Shown piece after piece: positions 52,868 to 62,931 of a stretch of 64,000 nucleotides of DNA. Both the position numbers and the translations under genes were made by a program. The first letter of the stretch is position 1. Each line of letters begins with the position of its first letter. Source of the stretch: Streptomyces yatensis (GTDB taxonomy: Bacteria > Actinomycetota > Actinomycetes > Streptomycetales > Streptomycetaceae). The notes below the pieces were generated by a model. That model had not been told where the DNA came from. It saw only the letters and a program-made list of their open reading frames with translations, and did no database searches. The stretch spans positions 3,224,001-3,288,000 of the forward strand of contig NZ_CP072941.1 of NCBI RefSeq assembly GCF_018069625.1, in the 5' to 3' direction.

Positions 52868-55800
52868 ATGGCAGGCTCGGCGCTCGACGCATTCTCCCCG
52901 GCCACCCGCGGGTGGTTCACGGGCGCCTTCACCGCGCCCACGCCCGCGCAGGAGGGCGCGTGGCGGGCGATCGGCGAGGGCTCGGACGTCCTGGTGGTCG
53001 CCCCCACCGGGTCGGGCAAGACCCTGGCCGCCTTCCTGGCGGCCCTGGACAAGCTGGCCGGTGAGCCGCCACCCGCCGAGGCGAAGAAGCGCTGCCGGGT
53101 GCTGTATGTCTCCCCGCTGAAGGCCCTGGCGGTGGACGTCGAGCGCAATCTCCGCAGCCCGCTGACCGGCATCCGCCAGGAGTCGGTACGGCTGGGCAGG
53201 CCCGAGCCGGAGATCCGCGTGGGCACCCGGTCGGGCGACACCCCGGCCGCCGAGCGCCGCGCCCTGGCCACCCGCCCGCCGGACATCCTCATCACCACCC
53301 CCGAGTCGCTGTTCCTGATGCTCACCTCCGCCACCCGGGAGGCCCTGCGCGGGGTGGAGACCGTGATCCTGGACGAGGTCCACGCCGTCGCGGGGACGAA
53401 GCGGGGCGCCCATCTCGCGCTGTCCCTGGAGCGCCTCGACGAGCTGCTCGATCGCCCCGCCCGCCGCATCGGCCTGTCCGCGACCGTGCGGCCGGTGGAC
53501 GAGGTGGCGCGGTTCCTGTCGCCGCGGCGCAAGGTGGAGATCGTCCAGCCGCCGTCGGGCAAGGAGTTCGACCTGTCGGTGGTCGTCCCCGTGGAGGACC
53601 TGGGCGAGCTGGGCGGCGCCCCCGCCCAGGAGGGCGAGGCGGGCGAGCGGCCGTCGATCTGGCCCCATGTGGAGGAGCGGATCACCGACCTCGTCCAGGC
53701 CCACCGCTCCACCATCGTCTTCGCCAACTCCCGCCGCCTGGCCGAGCGGCTGTGCAACCGGCTGAACGAGATCGCCTACGAGCGGGCCACCGGTGAGGCC
53801 CTGCCCGAGGACCACTCCCCCGCCGAGCTGATGGCCGAGTCCGGTGCCGCCCGCGGCGCGCCCGCGCTGCTGGCCCGCGCGCACCACGGCTCGGTGTCCA
53901 AGGAGCAGCGGGCCCTGGTCGAGGAGGACCTCAAGGCCGGCCGTCTGCCCGCCGTCGTCGCCACCTCCAGCCTCGAGCTCGGCATCGACATGGGCGCGGT
54001 CGACCTGGTCGTCCAGGTCGAGTCACCGCCCTCGGTGGCCTCCGGTCTGCAGCGGGTGGGCCGGGCCGGCCACCAGGTGGGCGCGGTCTCCACCGGCGTC
54101 GTCTTCCCGAAGTACCGCGGGGATCTGGTGCAGGCCGCGGTGGTCACCGAGCGGATGCGCGAGGGGGCCATCGAATCGCTGCGGGTGCCCGCCAACCCGC
54201 TGGACGTGCTCGCCCAGCAGCTGATCGCCATCACCGCCATGGACACCTGGGACGTGGACGAGCTCCTGGCCCTGATCCGCCGCGCCGCGCCGTTCGCCTC
54301 GCTCCCGGAGTCGGCGTACACCTCGGTCCTCGACATGCTCGCGGGCCGCTACCCCTCCGACGCCTTCGCGGAGCTGCGGCCGCGCCTGGTGTGGGACCGC
54401 GTCGCCCATACGGTCACGGGCCGCCCCGGGGCGCAGCGGCTCGCGGTGACCTCCGGCGGCACCATCCCCGACCGCGGGCTCTTCGGCGTCTTCCTGGCGG
54501 GAGCCGACCCCAAGAAGGGCGGCGGCAGGGTCGGCGAGCTCGACGAGGAGATGGTCTACGAGTCGCGGGTGGGCGATGTGTTCACCCTGGGCACCACCTC
54601 CTGGCGGATCGAGGACATCACCCGCGACCGAGTCCTGGTCTCCCCCGCCCCCGGCGTCCCCGGCCGGCTGCCCTTCTGGAAGGGCGACCAGCTCGGCCGC
54701 CCCCTGGAGCTGGGCCGCGCCCTGGGCGCGTTCCTGCGCGAGGTCGGCGCGCTGTCGCCCGAGGACGCCCGGCTGCGGCTGCTGGCCGCCGGTCTGGACG
54801 CCTGGGCCGCGGAGAACGTGATCGGGTATCTGGACGAGCAGCGCCGCGCCTGCGGACATGTGCCGGACGACCGCACGATCGTGGTGGAGCGGTTCCGCGA
54901 CGAGCTGGGCGACTGGCGGGTGGTGGTCCATTCCCCCTTCGGCGCGCAGGTCCACGCCCCCTGGGCGCTGGCCCTGGGCTCCCGTCTGTCCGAGCGGTAC
55001 GGCATCGACGCCCAGGTCATGCACGCCGACGACGGCATCGTGCTGCGGTTGCCCGACGCCGACCTGATGGGGCTCGACCTCCTCGACGCCGACCCGATGC
55101 GCCAGGGCGTGGAGTACGACACCGACCAGTCGCCGGTGGGCGCTGCCGATGTCGCGTTCGACAAGGGCGAGATCAACCAGATCGTCACCGACCAGGTCGG
55201 CGGCTCCGCGCTGTTCGCCTCCCGGTTCCGCGAATGCGCCGCCCGCGCGCTGCTGCTGCCCCGCCGCGACCCGGGCAAGCGCACCCCGCTGTGGCAGCAG
55301 CGCCAGCGCGCCGCCCAGCTCCTCCAGGTGGCGAGCGAGTTCGGTTCCTTCCCGATCGTCCTCGAAGCCGTCCGCGAATGCCTCCAGGACGTCTTCGACG
55401 TCCCCGGCCTCACCGAGCTGATGGGCGACATCGAGGCCCGCCGGGTCCGGCTGGTGGAGGTGACCACCCCCGAGCCGTCCCCCTTCGCCCGCTCGCTGCT
55501 CTTCGGCTATGTGGCGCAGTTCCTCTACGAGGGCGACTCCCCGCTCGCCGAGCGGCGCGCCGCCGCGCTCTCGCTCGACGCGCGGCTGCTGGCCGAGCTC
55601 CTGGGCCAGGCCGAGCTGCGCGAGCTGCTCGACGCCGATGTCCTGGCCGAGCTGGAGCACGAGCTGCAGTGGCTCACCGAGGACCGCCGGATCAAGGACG
55701 CCGAGGGCGTCGCCGACGTCCTGCGGCTGCTCGGCCCGCTCACCGCCGCCGAGTTGGCCGAGCGCGGTGCCGAGTCCGGGTGGGCCGAGGACCTGGCCGG

Positions 55801-57532
55801 GGCCCGGCGCGCCATCCGGGTCCGGATCGCGGGCGAGGACCACTGGGCCGCGGTGGAGGACGCGGGGCGGCTGCGGGACGCGCTCGGTACGGCGCTGCCG
55901 GTCGGCGTCCCCGAGGCGTTCACCGAACCGGTCAAGGACCCCCTGGGCGATCTGCTGGCCCGCTATGCCCGCACCCACGGCCCGTTCACCTCGGCGCAGG
56001 CCGCCGCCCGCTTCGGCCTCGGCGTGGCCGTCACGGAGGGCGCCCTGCACCGCCTGGCCGCCGACAGCCGCCTCGTCCAGGGCGAGTTCCACCCCTCGGG
56101 AGTGGGCCAGGAATGGTGCGACGCCACCGTGCTGCGCCGGCTGCGGCGCCGCTCCCTGGCCGCGCTGCGCCATGAGCTGGAGCCCGTGCCGCCCTCGGCG
56201 CTCGCCGCGTTCCTCCCGCAGTGGCAGCATCTGGGCACCCACAGCCTGCGCGGTATCGACGGGCTGGTGCGCGCGATCGAGCAGCTCCAGGGCGCGCCCG
56301 TGCCCGCGTCCGCCCTGGAGAAGCTGGTCCTGCCCTCCCGGGTGAGCGATTACTCCCCCACGATGCTCGACGAGCTCGCCGCCTCCGGGGAGGTCGTCTG
56401 GGCCGGAGCAGGAGCGCTGCCGGGGAAGGACGGCTGGGTCACCCTGCACCTGGCCGACACCGCCCCGCTGCTGCTCCACACCCCGCACCCCCTTGAGGCG
56501 GGCCCCCTCCACCAGGCCGTCCTCGACTCCCTGGCCGGGGGGTACGGGCTGTTCTTCCGCCAGATCGCCGAGCAGGCCCGCGCCGCCGGGCACGAGTTCC
56601 AGGATCCCCAGCTCGCCGAGGCCCTGTGGGACCTGGTCTGGTCCGGCCGGGTCACCGGTGACACCCTCGCCCCGCTGCGCTCCCTGCTGGGCTCGGGCCG
56701 TACGGCGGGCTCCACCGCCCATCGCGCCAAGCGCACGGTCCCCCGGGGCCGCTACGGCGGTCTGACGGGCCGCACCGGCCGACCCACGGCATCGCGCAAC
56801 GGCCCGCCCACCGTGGCCGGGCGCTGGTCCCTGCTGCCGGAGCGCGAGCCCGAGCCCACCCACCGTGCCCACGCCCTTGCACGCACCCTGCTCGACCGGC
56901 ACGGCGTGGTCACCCGCGGGGCGGTCGCCGCCGAGGGGGTCGAGGGCGGCTTCTCCGCCGCCTATCGGGTGCTGTCCGCGTTCGAGGAGACCGGCCAGGC
57001 GCGCCGCGGCTATGTGGTCGAGGGGCTCGGCGCCGCCCAGTTCGCGATGGACGGCGCGGTGGACCGGTTGCGCGCGGTCAGCACGGCCCGCGACCGCACG
57101 GCGGCCCCCGCCTTCGACGGACAGCGGGGGCAGTCCCGGCGTGCCTTCGTGCTCGCCTCGGCCGACCCCGCCAATGCCTACGGCGCCGCGCTCCCCTGGC
57201 CCGATCCGCCCGCGGACGCGGGCCACCGGCCGGGCCGTAAGGCGGGAGCGATGGTGGTGCTCGTCGACGGAGAGCTGGCGCTCTACATGGAGCGGGGCGG
57301 CAAGACCCTGCTCGCCTGGCCCTCGGGCGAGGCCGAGGCCGCCTCCCCCGAGGACGACGTCCGGCTGTTGACGGCGGTGGAGGCGCTGGCCGAGTCCGCC
57401 CGCGCGGGTGCGCTCGGCTCCGTCACCGTCGAGCGCGTCAACGGCGCCCAGGCGCTCTCGTCCCCGATCGGCAAGCTCCTGGAAGCGGCGGGCTTCCACC
57501 CGACCCCGCGGGGCTTCCGGCTGCGTCCCTGA
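52868..57532 (+). CDS. lhr: Large ATP-dependent 3'-5' helicase Lhr
   Basis: 1554 aa from ATG at 52868 (MAGSALDAFSPATRGWF); ATG at 52859 three codons earlier is also in frame, and GGAGGG lies between them. Walker A APTGSGKTLAAF (~41), DEVH box (~174), SATVRPVDEV, and C-lobe QRVGRAGH (~395). The Lhr core (~1-850) is followed by the ~600-residue Lhr C-terminal domain, matching the ~1500-aa long form. It unwinds RNA:DNA and DNA with DNA-loading strand 3'-5'. The neighbouring nei2 gene forms the conserved actinobacterial lhr-nei2 pair. Confidence 0.95.
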   Translation: MAGSALDAFSPATRGWFTGAFTAPTPAQEGAWRAIGEGSDVLVVAPTGSGKTLAAFLAALDKLAGEPPPAEAKKRCRVLYVSPLKALAVDVERNLRSPLTGIRQESVRLGRPEPEIRVGTRSGDTPAAERRALATRPPDILITTPESLFLMLTSATREALRGVETVILDEVHAVAGTKRGAHLALSLERLDELLDRPARRIGLSATVRPVDEVARFLSPRRKVEIVQPPSGKEFDLSVVVPVEDLGELGGAPAQEGEAGERPSIWPHVEERITDLVQAHRSTIVFANSRRLAERLCNRLNEIAYERATGEALPEDHSPAELMAESGAARGAPALLARAHHGSVSKEQRALVEEDLKAGRLPAVVATSSLELGIDMGAVDLVVQVESPPSVASGLQRVGRAGHQVGAVSTGVVFPKYRGDLVQAAVVTERMREGAIESLRVPANPLDVLAQQLIAITAMDTWDVDELLALIRRAAPFASLPESAYTSVLDMLAGRYPSDAFAELRPRLVWDRVAHTVTGRPGAQRLAVTSGGTIPDRGLFGVFLAGADPKKGGGRVGELDEEMVYESRVGDVFTLGTTSWRIEDITRDRVLVSPAPGVPGRLPFWKGDQLGRPLELGRALGAFLREVGALSPEDARLRLLAAGLDAWAAENVIGYLDEQRRACGHVPDDRTIVVERFRDELGDWRVVVHSPFGAQVHAPWALALGSRLSERYGIDAQVMHADDGIVLRLPDADLMGLDLLDADPMRQGVEYDTDQSPVGAADVAFDKGEINQIVTDQVGGSALFASRFRECAARALLLPRRDPGKRTPLWQQRQRAAQLLQVASEFGSFPIVLEAVRECLQDVFDVPGLTELMGDIEARRVRLVEVTTPEPSPFARSLLFGYVAQFLYEGDSPLAERRAAALSLDARLLAELLGQAELRELLDADVLAELEHELQWLTEDRRIKDAEGVADVLRLLGPLTAAELAERGAESGWAEDLAGARRAIRVRIAGEDHWAAVEDAGRLRDALGTALPVGVPEAFTEPVKDPLGDLLARYARTHGPFTSAQAAARFGLGVAVTEGALHRLAADSRLVQGEFHPSGVGQEWCDATVLRRLRRRSLAALRHELEPVPPSALAAFLPQWQHLGTHSLRGIDGLVRAIEQLQGAPVPASALEKLVLPSRVSDYSPTMLDELAASGEVVWAGAGALPGKDGWVTLHLADTAPLLLHTPHPLEAGPLHQAVLDSLAGGYGLFFRQIAEQARAAGHEFQDPQLAEALWDLVWSGRVTGDTLAPLRSLLGSGRTAGSTAHRAKRTVPRGRYGGLTGRTGRPTASRNGPPTVAGRWSLLPEREPEPTHRAHALARTLLDRHGVVTRGAVAAEGVEGGFSAAYRVLSAFEETGQARRGYVVEGLGAAQFAMDGAVDRLRAVSTARDRTAAPAFDGQRGQSRRAFVLASADPANAYGAALPWPDPPADAGHRPGRKAGAMVVLVDGELALYMERGGKTLLAWPSGEAEAASPEDDVRLLTAVEALAESARAGALGSVTVERVNGAQALSSPIGKLLEAAGFHPTPRGFRLRP

Positions 57533-57693
57533 TCGCCAGCGCCCTCGGCGCCACACGACTCCCCAGCACCCATGGCGATCCCACCCCACGCGGCGCACTC
57601 GCTCCCCCGGGCGGCCTTGATCCAACGCGGGCTCCGCACCGGACGGAGACGGAGCGCTCCCACCTGTCAGCCCCCACGGGCATCATGGATGCC

Positions 57694-58500
57694 ATGCCCG
57701 AAGGAGACACCGTCTGGCAGACCGCACAGCGCCTGCACCAGGCCCTCGCCGGTTCTCCGCTCACCCGCAGTGACCTGCGCGTCCCCCGCCTGGCGACCGT
57801 CGACCTCACCGGCCGCCAGGTCCTCGAGGTCGTACCGCGCGGCAAGCATCTGCTCACCCGCGTCGAGGGCGGGCTGACCCTCCACTCCCATCTGCGGATG
57901 GACGGATCCTGGCAGGTGTACGAGCCGGGCGAGCGATGGCGCGGCGGCCCCCACCACCAGATCCGGGCCATCCTCGCCACCGCCGCCCACACCGCCGTCG
58001 GCTACCGCCTCCCCGTCCTCGAACTGCTCCGCACCGGCGACGAGGACCGGGTCGTCGGCCATCTCGGCCCCGATCTCCTCGGCCCCGACTGGGATCCGGA
58101 CGAGGCGCTGCGCCGCCTGCTCGCCGATCCGTCCCGGCCCCTGGGCGAAGCGCTGCTGGACCAGCGGAACCTGGCCGGCATCGGCAATGTCTACAAATCC
58201 GAGCTGTGCTTCGTGCTGCGTGTCTCGCCCTGGCTGCCGATCGGTGAGGTGTCCTCCCCCGAGCGCCTGGTGGCCCACGCCAAGAAGCTGCTGGAGGCCA
58301 ACAGGAACCGGCGCGCCCGGGTCACCACGGCCGAACCGCGCCCCGACCGCCGACTGTGGGTGTACGGGCGCCCGGGGCGGCCCTGTCTGCGCTGCGGTAC
58401 GCCGGTGCGCGCCGCCGACCAGGGCCGTGCGGGTCAGGAGCGCTCGACCTTCTGGTGCCCGAGCTGCCAGGCCGGACCGCAGGGGCCCGCCCCGTCCTGA
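57694..58500 (+). CDS. nei2: Endonuclease VIII-like DNA glycosylase (Nei2)
   Basis: 268 aa from ATG at 57694 rather than 57685: the catalytic residue of this family is the N-terminal Pro after Met removal, and MPEGDTVWQTAQRLH gives Pro2-Glu3. Helix-two-turn-helix LLDQRNLAGIGNVYKSE is near 155. The zinc finger is CLRCGTPV...FWCPSC at the end. It excises oxidised bases and nicks the site. The 160-bp gap after lhr is compatible with an operon. Confidence 0.93.
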   Translation: MPEGDTVWQTAQRLHQALAGSPLTRSDLRVPRLATVDLTGRQVLEVVPRGKHLLTRVEGGLTLHSHLRMDGSWQVYEPGERWRGGPHHQIRAILATAAHTAVGYRLPVLELLRTGDEDRVVGHLGPDLLGPDWDPDEALRRLLADPSRPLGEALLDQRNLAGIGNVYKSELCFVLRVSPWLPIGEVSSPERLVAHAKKLLEANRNRRARVTTAEPRPDRRLWVYGRPGRPCLRCGTPVRAADQGRAGQERSTFWCPSCQAGPQGPAPS

Positions 58501-58757
58501 CGCGGAGGGCCTTCTCCGCGGGCGCCGGGAGGGCCTCCCCCGCGGGCGCCGCCCCTTCTGGGCGAGGGACCGCAGTGCACCGGCAGCAGGCTCAGCCCCC
58601 AGCCACCGACCGCTAACGCCCCCTCGACCGGCCCGGCCTCTCCCGGCTGTATCGCCAGCCGCAGCACGGACCACCACCACACCCCGCCCAGAGCGAGCGC
58701 GAGCACCCACCGGACCGGCCTGAGGCCCTGGGCGTCGACCCCTCCGACGGCTGCCAT
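58434..58757 (-). CDS. Small membrane protein overlapping nei2
   Basis: 107 aa from ATG at 58757, with AGGAGG seven bases upstream, the best ribosome site in the vicinity. Two hydrophobic segments (VRWVLALALGGVWWWSVL and ALAVGGWGLSLLPVH), then a Gly/Pro/Arg-rich tail. The final ~67 bp overlap the 3' end of nei2 antisense. Not recognised. Confidence 0.6.
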   Translation of the reverse strand: MAAVGGVDAQGLRPVRWVLALALGGVWWWSVLRLAIQPGEAGPVEGALAVGGWGLSLLPVHCGPSPRRGGARGGGPPGARGEGPPRQDGAGPCGPAWQLGHQKVERS

Positions 58758-59109
58758 GACTGCCTCCTTCGGCGACGCTAGACGCCTGTTCGCATACGGC
58801 GGGAGGGCGCACAGGAAGCACGTCGGCGCGTGTCGGACACTCGCGATCCCCCCAGTGTGCCCAGCCGGGCGAAACCGCGCACCCAGAGCGAGCCGCAGAG
58901 CCGAAACACCAGGTCGAAGGGGCAGAAAAGAGAATCGCCCGGCGTCGGGGCGGGCGACCACCTCGGTCGCCCGCCCCGACGCCGGGCTGTCACCCGCCCC
59001 CGCGCCCCGTCGGCCTCAGCTCGCCCGGGGCCCGGCTCGGCGCCTGAGTCGGCATCTCAGCCGACGTCTCCAGCGCCCTCAGGCCCGTGCCCGGGCCCGG
59101 GTCGACGCC
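58758..59109. other. Gene-free gap of 352 bp
   Basis: I see no convincing gene here; it holds the dps terminator at 58938-58986 and, towards 58760, the promoter region of the small membrane protein. Confidence 0.6.
58938..58986 (-). terminator. dps terminator, 22-bp perfect stem
   Basis: Arms 58938-58959 and 58965-58986 are exact reverse complements with an ACCTC loop. On the minus strand the sequence continues GATTCTCTTTTCTG, a T-rich tract. It lies 124 bp after the dps stop. Confidence 0.85.
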
Positions 59110-59592
59110 TCAGGCTCGATGGCCGCCGTTCTCGGCCTGGAACATCCAGTGATGCTTCTCCAGGTCACGGGTGAGCTCGATGAGAATGTCCTGGGTCACC
59201 GGGTCCGGCTCATCGGTCGCGCGGATCCGCTCCCGCATGCGCGTGATCACCGCTCCAAGGGCGTCCACGAGCGTCGTAATGGCCTGGTTGTCATCGGTCC
59301 AGCCGTCCTTGACCGTGGCCACACCGCTGGTCGCGGCGACCGTCTGAGCACGTCCGTCCGGCGCCACCCCGAGCGCCGAGGCCCGCTCCGCCACCGTGTC
59401 GGCATGATCCCTGGTCGTCGCCACGACCTCGTCGAGCTGCAGATGGATCGTGCGGAATCGCGGGCCCACGACCGTCCAGTGGATCTGCTTGCCCACCAGA
59501 TGGAGGTCGACGAGATCGACGAGGGCGCCTTGCAGCGCGTCAGCGACGACCTTGAGGTGTTCCTCCGGCAGCGGGCTCCTCACCACAGACAT
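59110..59592 (-). CDS. dps: Dps-family DNA-binding ferritin-like protein
   Basis: 160 aa. Ferroxidase residues typical of Dps: LHLVGKQIHWTVVGPRF (His) and LQLDEVVATTRDHADTVAE (Asp/Glu). The C-terminus lacks a Lys-rich tail and ends ENGGHRA. It stores iron, protecting DNA from peroxide. Streptomyces have several paralogues; which this is cannot be told by eye. Confidence 0.92.
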   Translation of the reverse strand: MSVVRSPLPEEHLKVVADALQGALVDLVDLHLVGKQIHWTVVGPRFRTIHLQLDEVVATTRDHADTVAERASALGVAPDGRAQTVAATSGVATVKDGWTDDNQAITTLVDALGAVITRMRERIRATDEPDPVTQDILIELTRDLEKHHWMFQAENGGHRA

Positions 59593-59673
59593 CCGGTTCC
59601 TCCTGTTCGACCGTTTGGCCCCTCTTGATTACCTCTCTCCATGTGGGGTGACCCGAATCCGGCCGGACAAACA

Positions 59674-59713
59674 TCGAGGCCCCGGCCGGTATGACTACCG
59701 GCCGGGGCCTCGA
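59674..59713. terminator. Terminator after clgR, 18-bp perfect stem
   Basis: TCGAGGCCCCGGCCGGTA pairs exactly with TACCGGCCGGGGCCTCGA around a TGAC loop, 19 bp after the clgR stop. Confidence 0.88.
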
Positions 59714-59731
59714 AGAGCTCTGGTCAGGCCC

Positions 59732-60118
59732 TCAGGCCGCCACCACGTCCACGGCTTCCTTGGGCGACTTGATGGTCACCCGCTCCTCCGGAACGCCCGT
59801 CACGGACGTCACAGAGACGGGATTGAGCACGGGCCGCATGGGCGCCGGGACCTTCTCGGTGGTCGACGCGGCCGACTCGGCCAGTTCGGCGAGCGACAGC
59901 TCGTCGCTGACCTCGCGCATGACCTGCGACATCCGCACCTCAAGGGCGTCGCAGATCGCCGACAGCAGCTCGGATGAGGCTTCCTTCTGGCCGCGCTCGA
60001 CCTCTGACAGATAGCCGAGCGACACCCGGGCGGAGGAGGAAACCTCGCGCAGAGTACGGCCCTGGCGCTGGCGCTGCCGGCGCAGCACGTCACCCAGCAG
60101 GCGACGGAGCAGAATCAT
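59732..60118 (-). CDS. clgR: XRE-type regulator ClgR (clp gene activator)
   Basis: 128 aa. HTH at ~21-46 ([20 protein letters not shown]) followed by [21 protein letters not shown]. The C-terminus ends in VVAA, matching the Ala-Ala end known to make ClgR a ClpP substrate in Streptomyces. It activates clpP and lon genes. It sits between cinA and dps, its usual place. Confidence 0.92.
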   Translation of the reverse strand: MILLRRLLGDVLRRQRQRQGRTLREVSSSARVSLGYLSEVERGQKEASSELLSAICDALEVRMSQVMREVSDELSLAELAESAASTTEKVPAPMRPVLNPVSVTSVTGVPEERVTIKSPKEAVDVVAA

Positions 60119-60227
60119 CGCTGGCTCCCTCCTCGGACCTCGGATCCGGATCCTTCACGCCCCACCGTACCGCCTCGGGCTGCGCCCGTGCGGGGAGCGA
60201 TGTCGTGTTCACTCAGGGCTGCAAACA

Positions 60228-60746
60228 TCAAAACTCGTCGTGTTGTTCCGTATCCTTTGCCCCTGCTGTCGCGATCAATTCGCTGAACAGCAGCTTGACT
60301 GCGGCGCGGACGGTCTGTCCGCGAATTCCGGCGCGGTCTCCTTCGAGCCGCAGCGCCGCCGCGGCCACCGCCTCCGAGGGCCCCGCGACCGCCACATGAA
60401 CGGTGCCCACGGGCTGGCCGTCCTGTGGTGTGGGACCGGCCACACCGGTGGTGGCCACGCCCCAGTCCGCGCCCAGCGCACGCCGTACGCCGTACGCCAT
60501 CTGCCGGGCCACCTCGGCGTCGACCGCGCCGCGCTCGGCCAGCAGCGCCCCGTCCACGTCCAGCAGCTCGTGCTTGAGGTCGGTGGCGTACGCCGTCACC
60601 GAGCCGCGGAAGGAGCGGGAGGCGCCGTCCACCGCGGTCAGCTCGGCCGCCACCAGACCGCCGGTGAGCGATTCGGCAACGGCCAGGGTCTGCCCGCGCC
60701 GCTCCAGCAGCGCCAGCACCTCGGCCGCCGTCCCGTCGCCGCTCAC
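60228..60746 (-). CDS. cinA: CinA-family nicotinamide mononucleotide deamidase-like protein (C-terminal domain only)
   Basis: 172 aa from GTG at 60746, overlapping the pgsA stop. Only the C-terminal CinA domain is present: LAVAESLTGGLVAAELT, GSVTAYATDLKHELL and TTGVAGPTPQDGQPVGTVHVA. Expected activity is deamidation of NMN, a pyridine nucleotide salvage step. The N-terminal MoCF domain of full CinA is absent, as is usual in actinobacteria. Confidence 0.92.
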   Translation of the reverse strand: MSGDGTAAEVLALLERRGQTLAVAESLTGGLVAAELTAVDGASRSFRGSVTAYATDLKHELLDVDGALLAERGAVDAEVARQMAYGVRRALGADWGVATTGVAGPTPQDGQPVGTVHVAVAGPSEAVAAAALRLEGDRAGIRGQTVRAAVKLLFSELIATAGAKDTEQHDEF

Positions 60747-61375
60747 CTCGCGGCCTCCTCCGTCGCCCGGCCCGCCCGGCGCAGCACGATCGCCTGCCGG
60801 ACGTAGTCGAGGCCGGTGACCACGGTAAGGATCACGGCCACGGCCATCACCCAGAACCGCAGCGTGGCCAGCGGCCCGGTGAGCGCCAGGATGTACATCC
60901 CGACGGCGGTGCCCTGCGCGAGCGTCTTCAGCTTTCCGCCCCGGCTGGCCGGAATGACCCCGATCCGGATCACCCAGAACCGCATGAGTGTGATTCCGAT
61001 CTCACGGAAGAGGATCACGCCCGTCACCCACCAGGGGAGGTCGGACAGGGCCGACAGACAGATCAGGGCGGCGCCCATGATCGCCTTGTCCGCGATCGGA
61101 TCGGCGATCTTCCCGAAGTCGGTGACCAGGTTGTACCGGCGGGCCAGATGACCGTCGAAGAGATCGGTGATCATCGCGATGGCGAACGCCGCCCACGCGA
61201 CGGAGCGCCACGCCGGGTCGTACCCGCCATTGTGCAGCATCAACAACACGAACCCGGGCACCAGGAGCAGCCGCACCATGGTGAGGATATTGGCGATGTT
61301 CCACAAACCGGCGGGCCGGACAGCGGCCGCCGGACGGCGGTGACCTCCCGCGGCGGAGGCCGGGACACCCGTCAT
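60743..61375 (-). CDS. pgsA: CDP-alcohol phosphatidyltransferase (phosphatidylglycerophosphate synthase)
   Basis: 210 aa. The CDP-alcohol transferase motif is exact: [10 protein letters not shown] then [11 protein letters not shown] (D-x2-DG-x2-AR-x8-G-x3-D-x3-D, ~70-97). About five membrane segments. ATG overlaps the rimO stop. Which headgroup it uses is not provable by eye; PgsA is the usual name at this locus. Confidence 0.92.
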   Translation of the reverse strand: MTGVPASAAGGHRRPAAAVRPAGLWNIANILTMVRLLLVPGFVLLMLHNGGYDPAWRSVAWAAFAIAMITDLFDGHLARRYNLVTDFGKIADPIADKAIMGAALICLSALSDLPWWVTGVILFREIGITLMRFWVIRIGVIPASRGGKLKTLAQGTAVGMYILALTGPLATLRFWVMAVAVILTVVTGLDYVRQAIVLRRAGRATEEAAR

Positions 61376-62868
61376 CTGTCCGCCTTCCCGGTGGGCTCGC
61401 CGCCACCCTGCCGCTCCAGCGGCTCAAGCGGCTCCGCGACGAGGTCCACTCCCTCCGTCGCGATCACCTTCGCTTCGACCATACGGCCCACCTCCGGCTC
61501 CCCGTCGGTGCTGAGCAGCGTCTGGCCGTCGGTCTCCGGCGCCTGGTGGGCACCACGGCCCAGGACTGCCCCGGTGTCGTCGATCTCCTCCACCATCACC
61601 TCGACGACCTCGCCGAGCCGCTCCTCCGCCCGCTGGGCGGTCAGCTCCTCCGCGAGCCGCGAGACGCGCTCCAGGCGCTCGGCGACCACCTCGGGGTCGA
61701 CCTTGTTCTCGTAACCGGCGGCCTCGGTGCCGTCCTCGTCCGAGTACCCGAAGACGCCGATGGCGTCCAGCCGCGCCTCACCGAGGAAGCGCTCCAGCTC
61801 CGCCAGGTCGTCCTCGGTCTCGCCGGGGAAGCCGACGATGAAGTTCGACCGGGCACCGGCCTGCGGCGCCTTGCCTCTGATCGTCTCGAGCAGCTCCAGG
61901 AACCGGTCGGTGTCGCCGAAGCGGCGCATGGCGCGCAGCACCCCGGGCGCCGAGTGCTGGAAGGACAGATCGAAGTACGGCGCGACCTTCTCGGTCGAGG
62001 TGAGCACGTCGATCAGCCCCGGGCGCATCTCGGCGGGCTGCAGATAGCTGACCCGGATCCGCTCGATGCCGTCCACCGCGGCCAGCTCCGGCAGCAGCGT
62101 CTCCAGCAGCCGGATGTCCCCGAGGTCCTTGCCGTAGGAGGTGTTGTTCTCGGAGACCAGCATGATCTCCTTCACCCCCTGCTCGGCCAGCCAGCGGGTC
62201 TCGCCCAGCACATCGGAGGGGCGGCGCGAGATGAAGGAGCCGCGGAAGGACGGGATGGCGCAGAACGAGCAGCGGCGGTCGCAGCCGGAGGCCAGCTTCA
62301 CCGAGGCGACCGGGCTGCTGTCCAGTCTGCGGCGCAGCGGGGCCCGCGGCCCCGAGGCGGGGGCCACCCCCTCGGGCAGGTCCTCGGGCGCGGTGTCCTG
62401 GGCGTGGCCGGGCAGCGCAACCGAGGCGGCGTCCTGCCGCTCGGCGGGGCTGATCGGCAGCAGCTTGCGGCGGTCGCGAGGGGTGTGGGAGGCGTGGACG
62501 CCACCGGCGAGGATGGTTTGCAGCCGGTCGGAGATGTCGGCGTAGTCGTCGAAGCCGAGCACCCCGTCGGCCTCGGGCAGCGCCTCCGCGAGCTCCTTGC
62601 CGTACCGCTCGGCCATGCAGCCGACGGCGACCACGGCCTGGGTGCGGCCGTGGTCCTTCAGGTCGTTCGCCTCCAGCAGGGCGTCGACCGAGTCCTTCTT
62701 GGCGGCCTCCACGAAGCCACAGGTGTTGACGACGGCGACGTCCGCCTCGGTGGCTTCCTCGACGAGCTCCCAGCCGTCCGCCGCCAAGCGGCCTGCGAGC
62801 TCCTCCGAGTCCACCTCGTTACGGGCGCAGCCAAGGGTGACAAGGGCGACAGTGCGGCGTTCGGGCAT
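61372..62868 (-). CDS. rimO: Ribosomal protein S12 methylthiotransferase RimO
   Basis: 498 aa. Cluster cysteines in [27 protein letters not shown] and [10 protein letters not shown]; radical SAM motif [11 protein letters not shown] (~200). A linker of ~50 residues (~130-190) precedes it. The C-terminal TRAM region holds [14 protein letters not shown]. It methylthiolates Asp of S12. Homologous to MiaB at 33301-34833 but distinguished by AxxGC and the S12-type sequence around [18 protein letters not shown]. It heads rimO-pgsA-cinA. Confidence 0.95.
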   Translation of the reverse strand: MPERRTVALVTLGCARNEVDSEELAGRLAADGWELVEEATEADVAVVNTCGFVEAAKKDSVDALLEANDLKDHGRTQAVVAVGCMAERYGKELAEALPEADGVLGFDDYADISDRLQTILAGGVHASHTPRDRRKLLPISPAERQDAASVALPGHAQDTAPEDLPEGVAPASGPRAPLRRRLDSSPVASVKLASGCDRRCSFCAIPSFRGSFISRRPSDVLGETRWLAEQGVKEIMLVSENNTSYGKDLGDIRLLETLLPELAAVDGIERIRVSYLQPAEMRPGLIDVLTSTEKVAPYFDLSFQHSAPGVLRAMRRFGDTDRFLELLETIRGKAPQAGARSNFIVGFPGETEDDLAELERFLGEARLDAIGVFGYSDEDGTEAAGYENKVDPEVVAERLERVSRLAEELTAQRAEERLGEVVEVMVEEIDDTGAVLGRGAHQAPETDGQTLLSTDGEPEVGRMVEAKVIATEGVDLVAEPLEPLERQGGGEPTGKADR

Positions 62869-62931
62869 GGGGTCAGACTACTTCGTCCCCACGACAGCCC
62901 CCGCTGGCAGGGCTCCCGATCTTGCTGTGGC

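Noticed and set aside
54023..57625. 1200-codon open frame on the minus strand opposite lhr
   Set aside because: Shadow of lhr; Gly/Gln/Leu-rich antisense composition with no recognisable domain.
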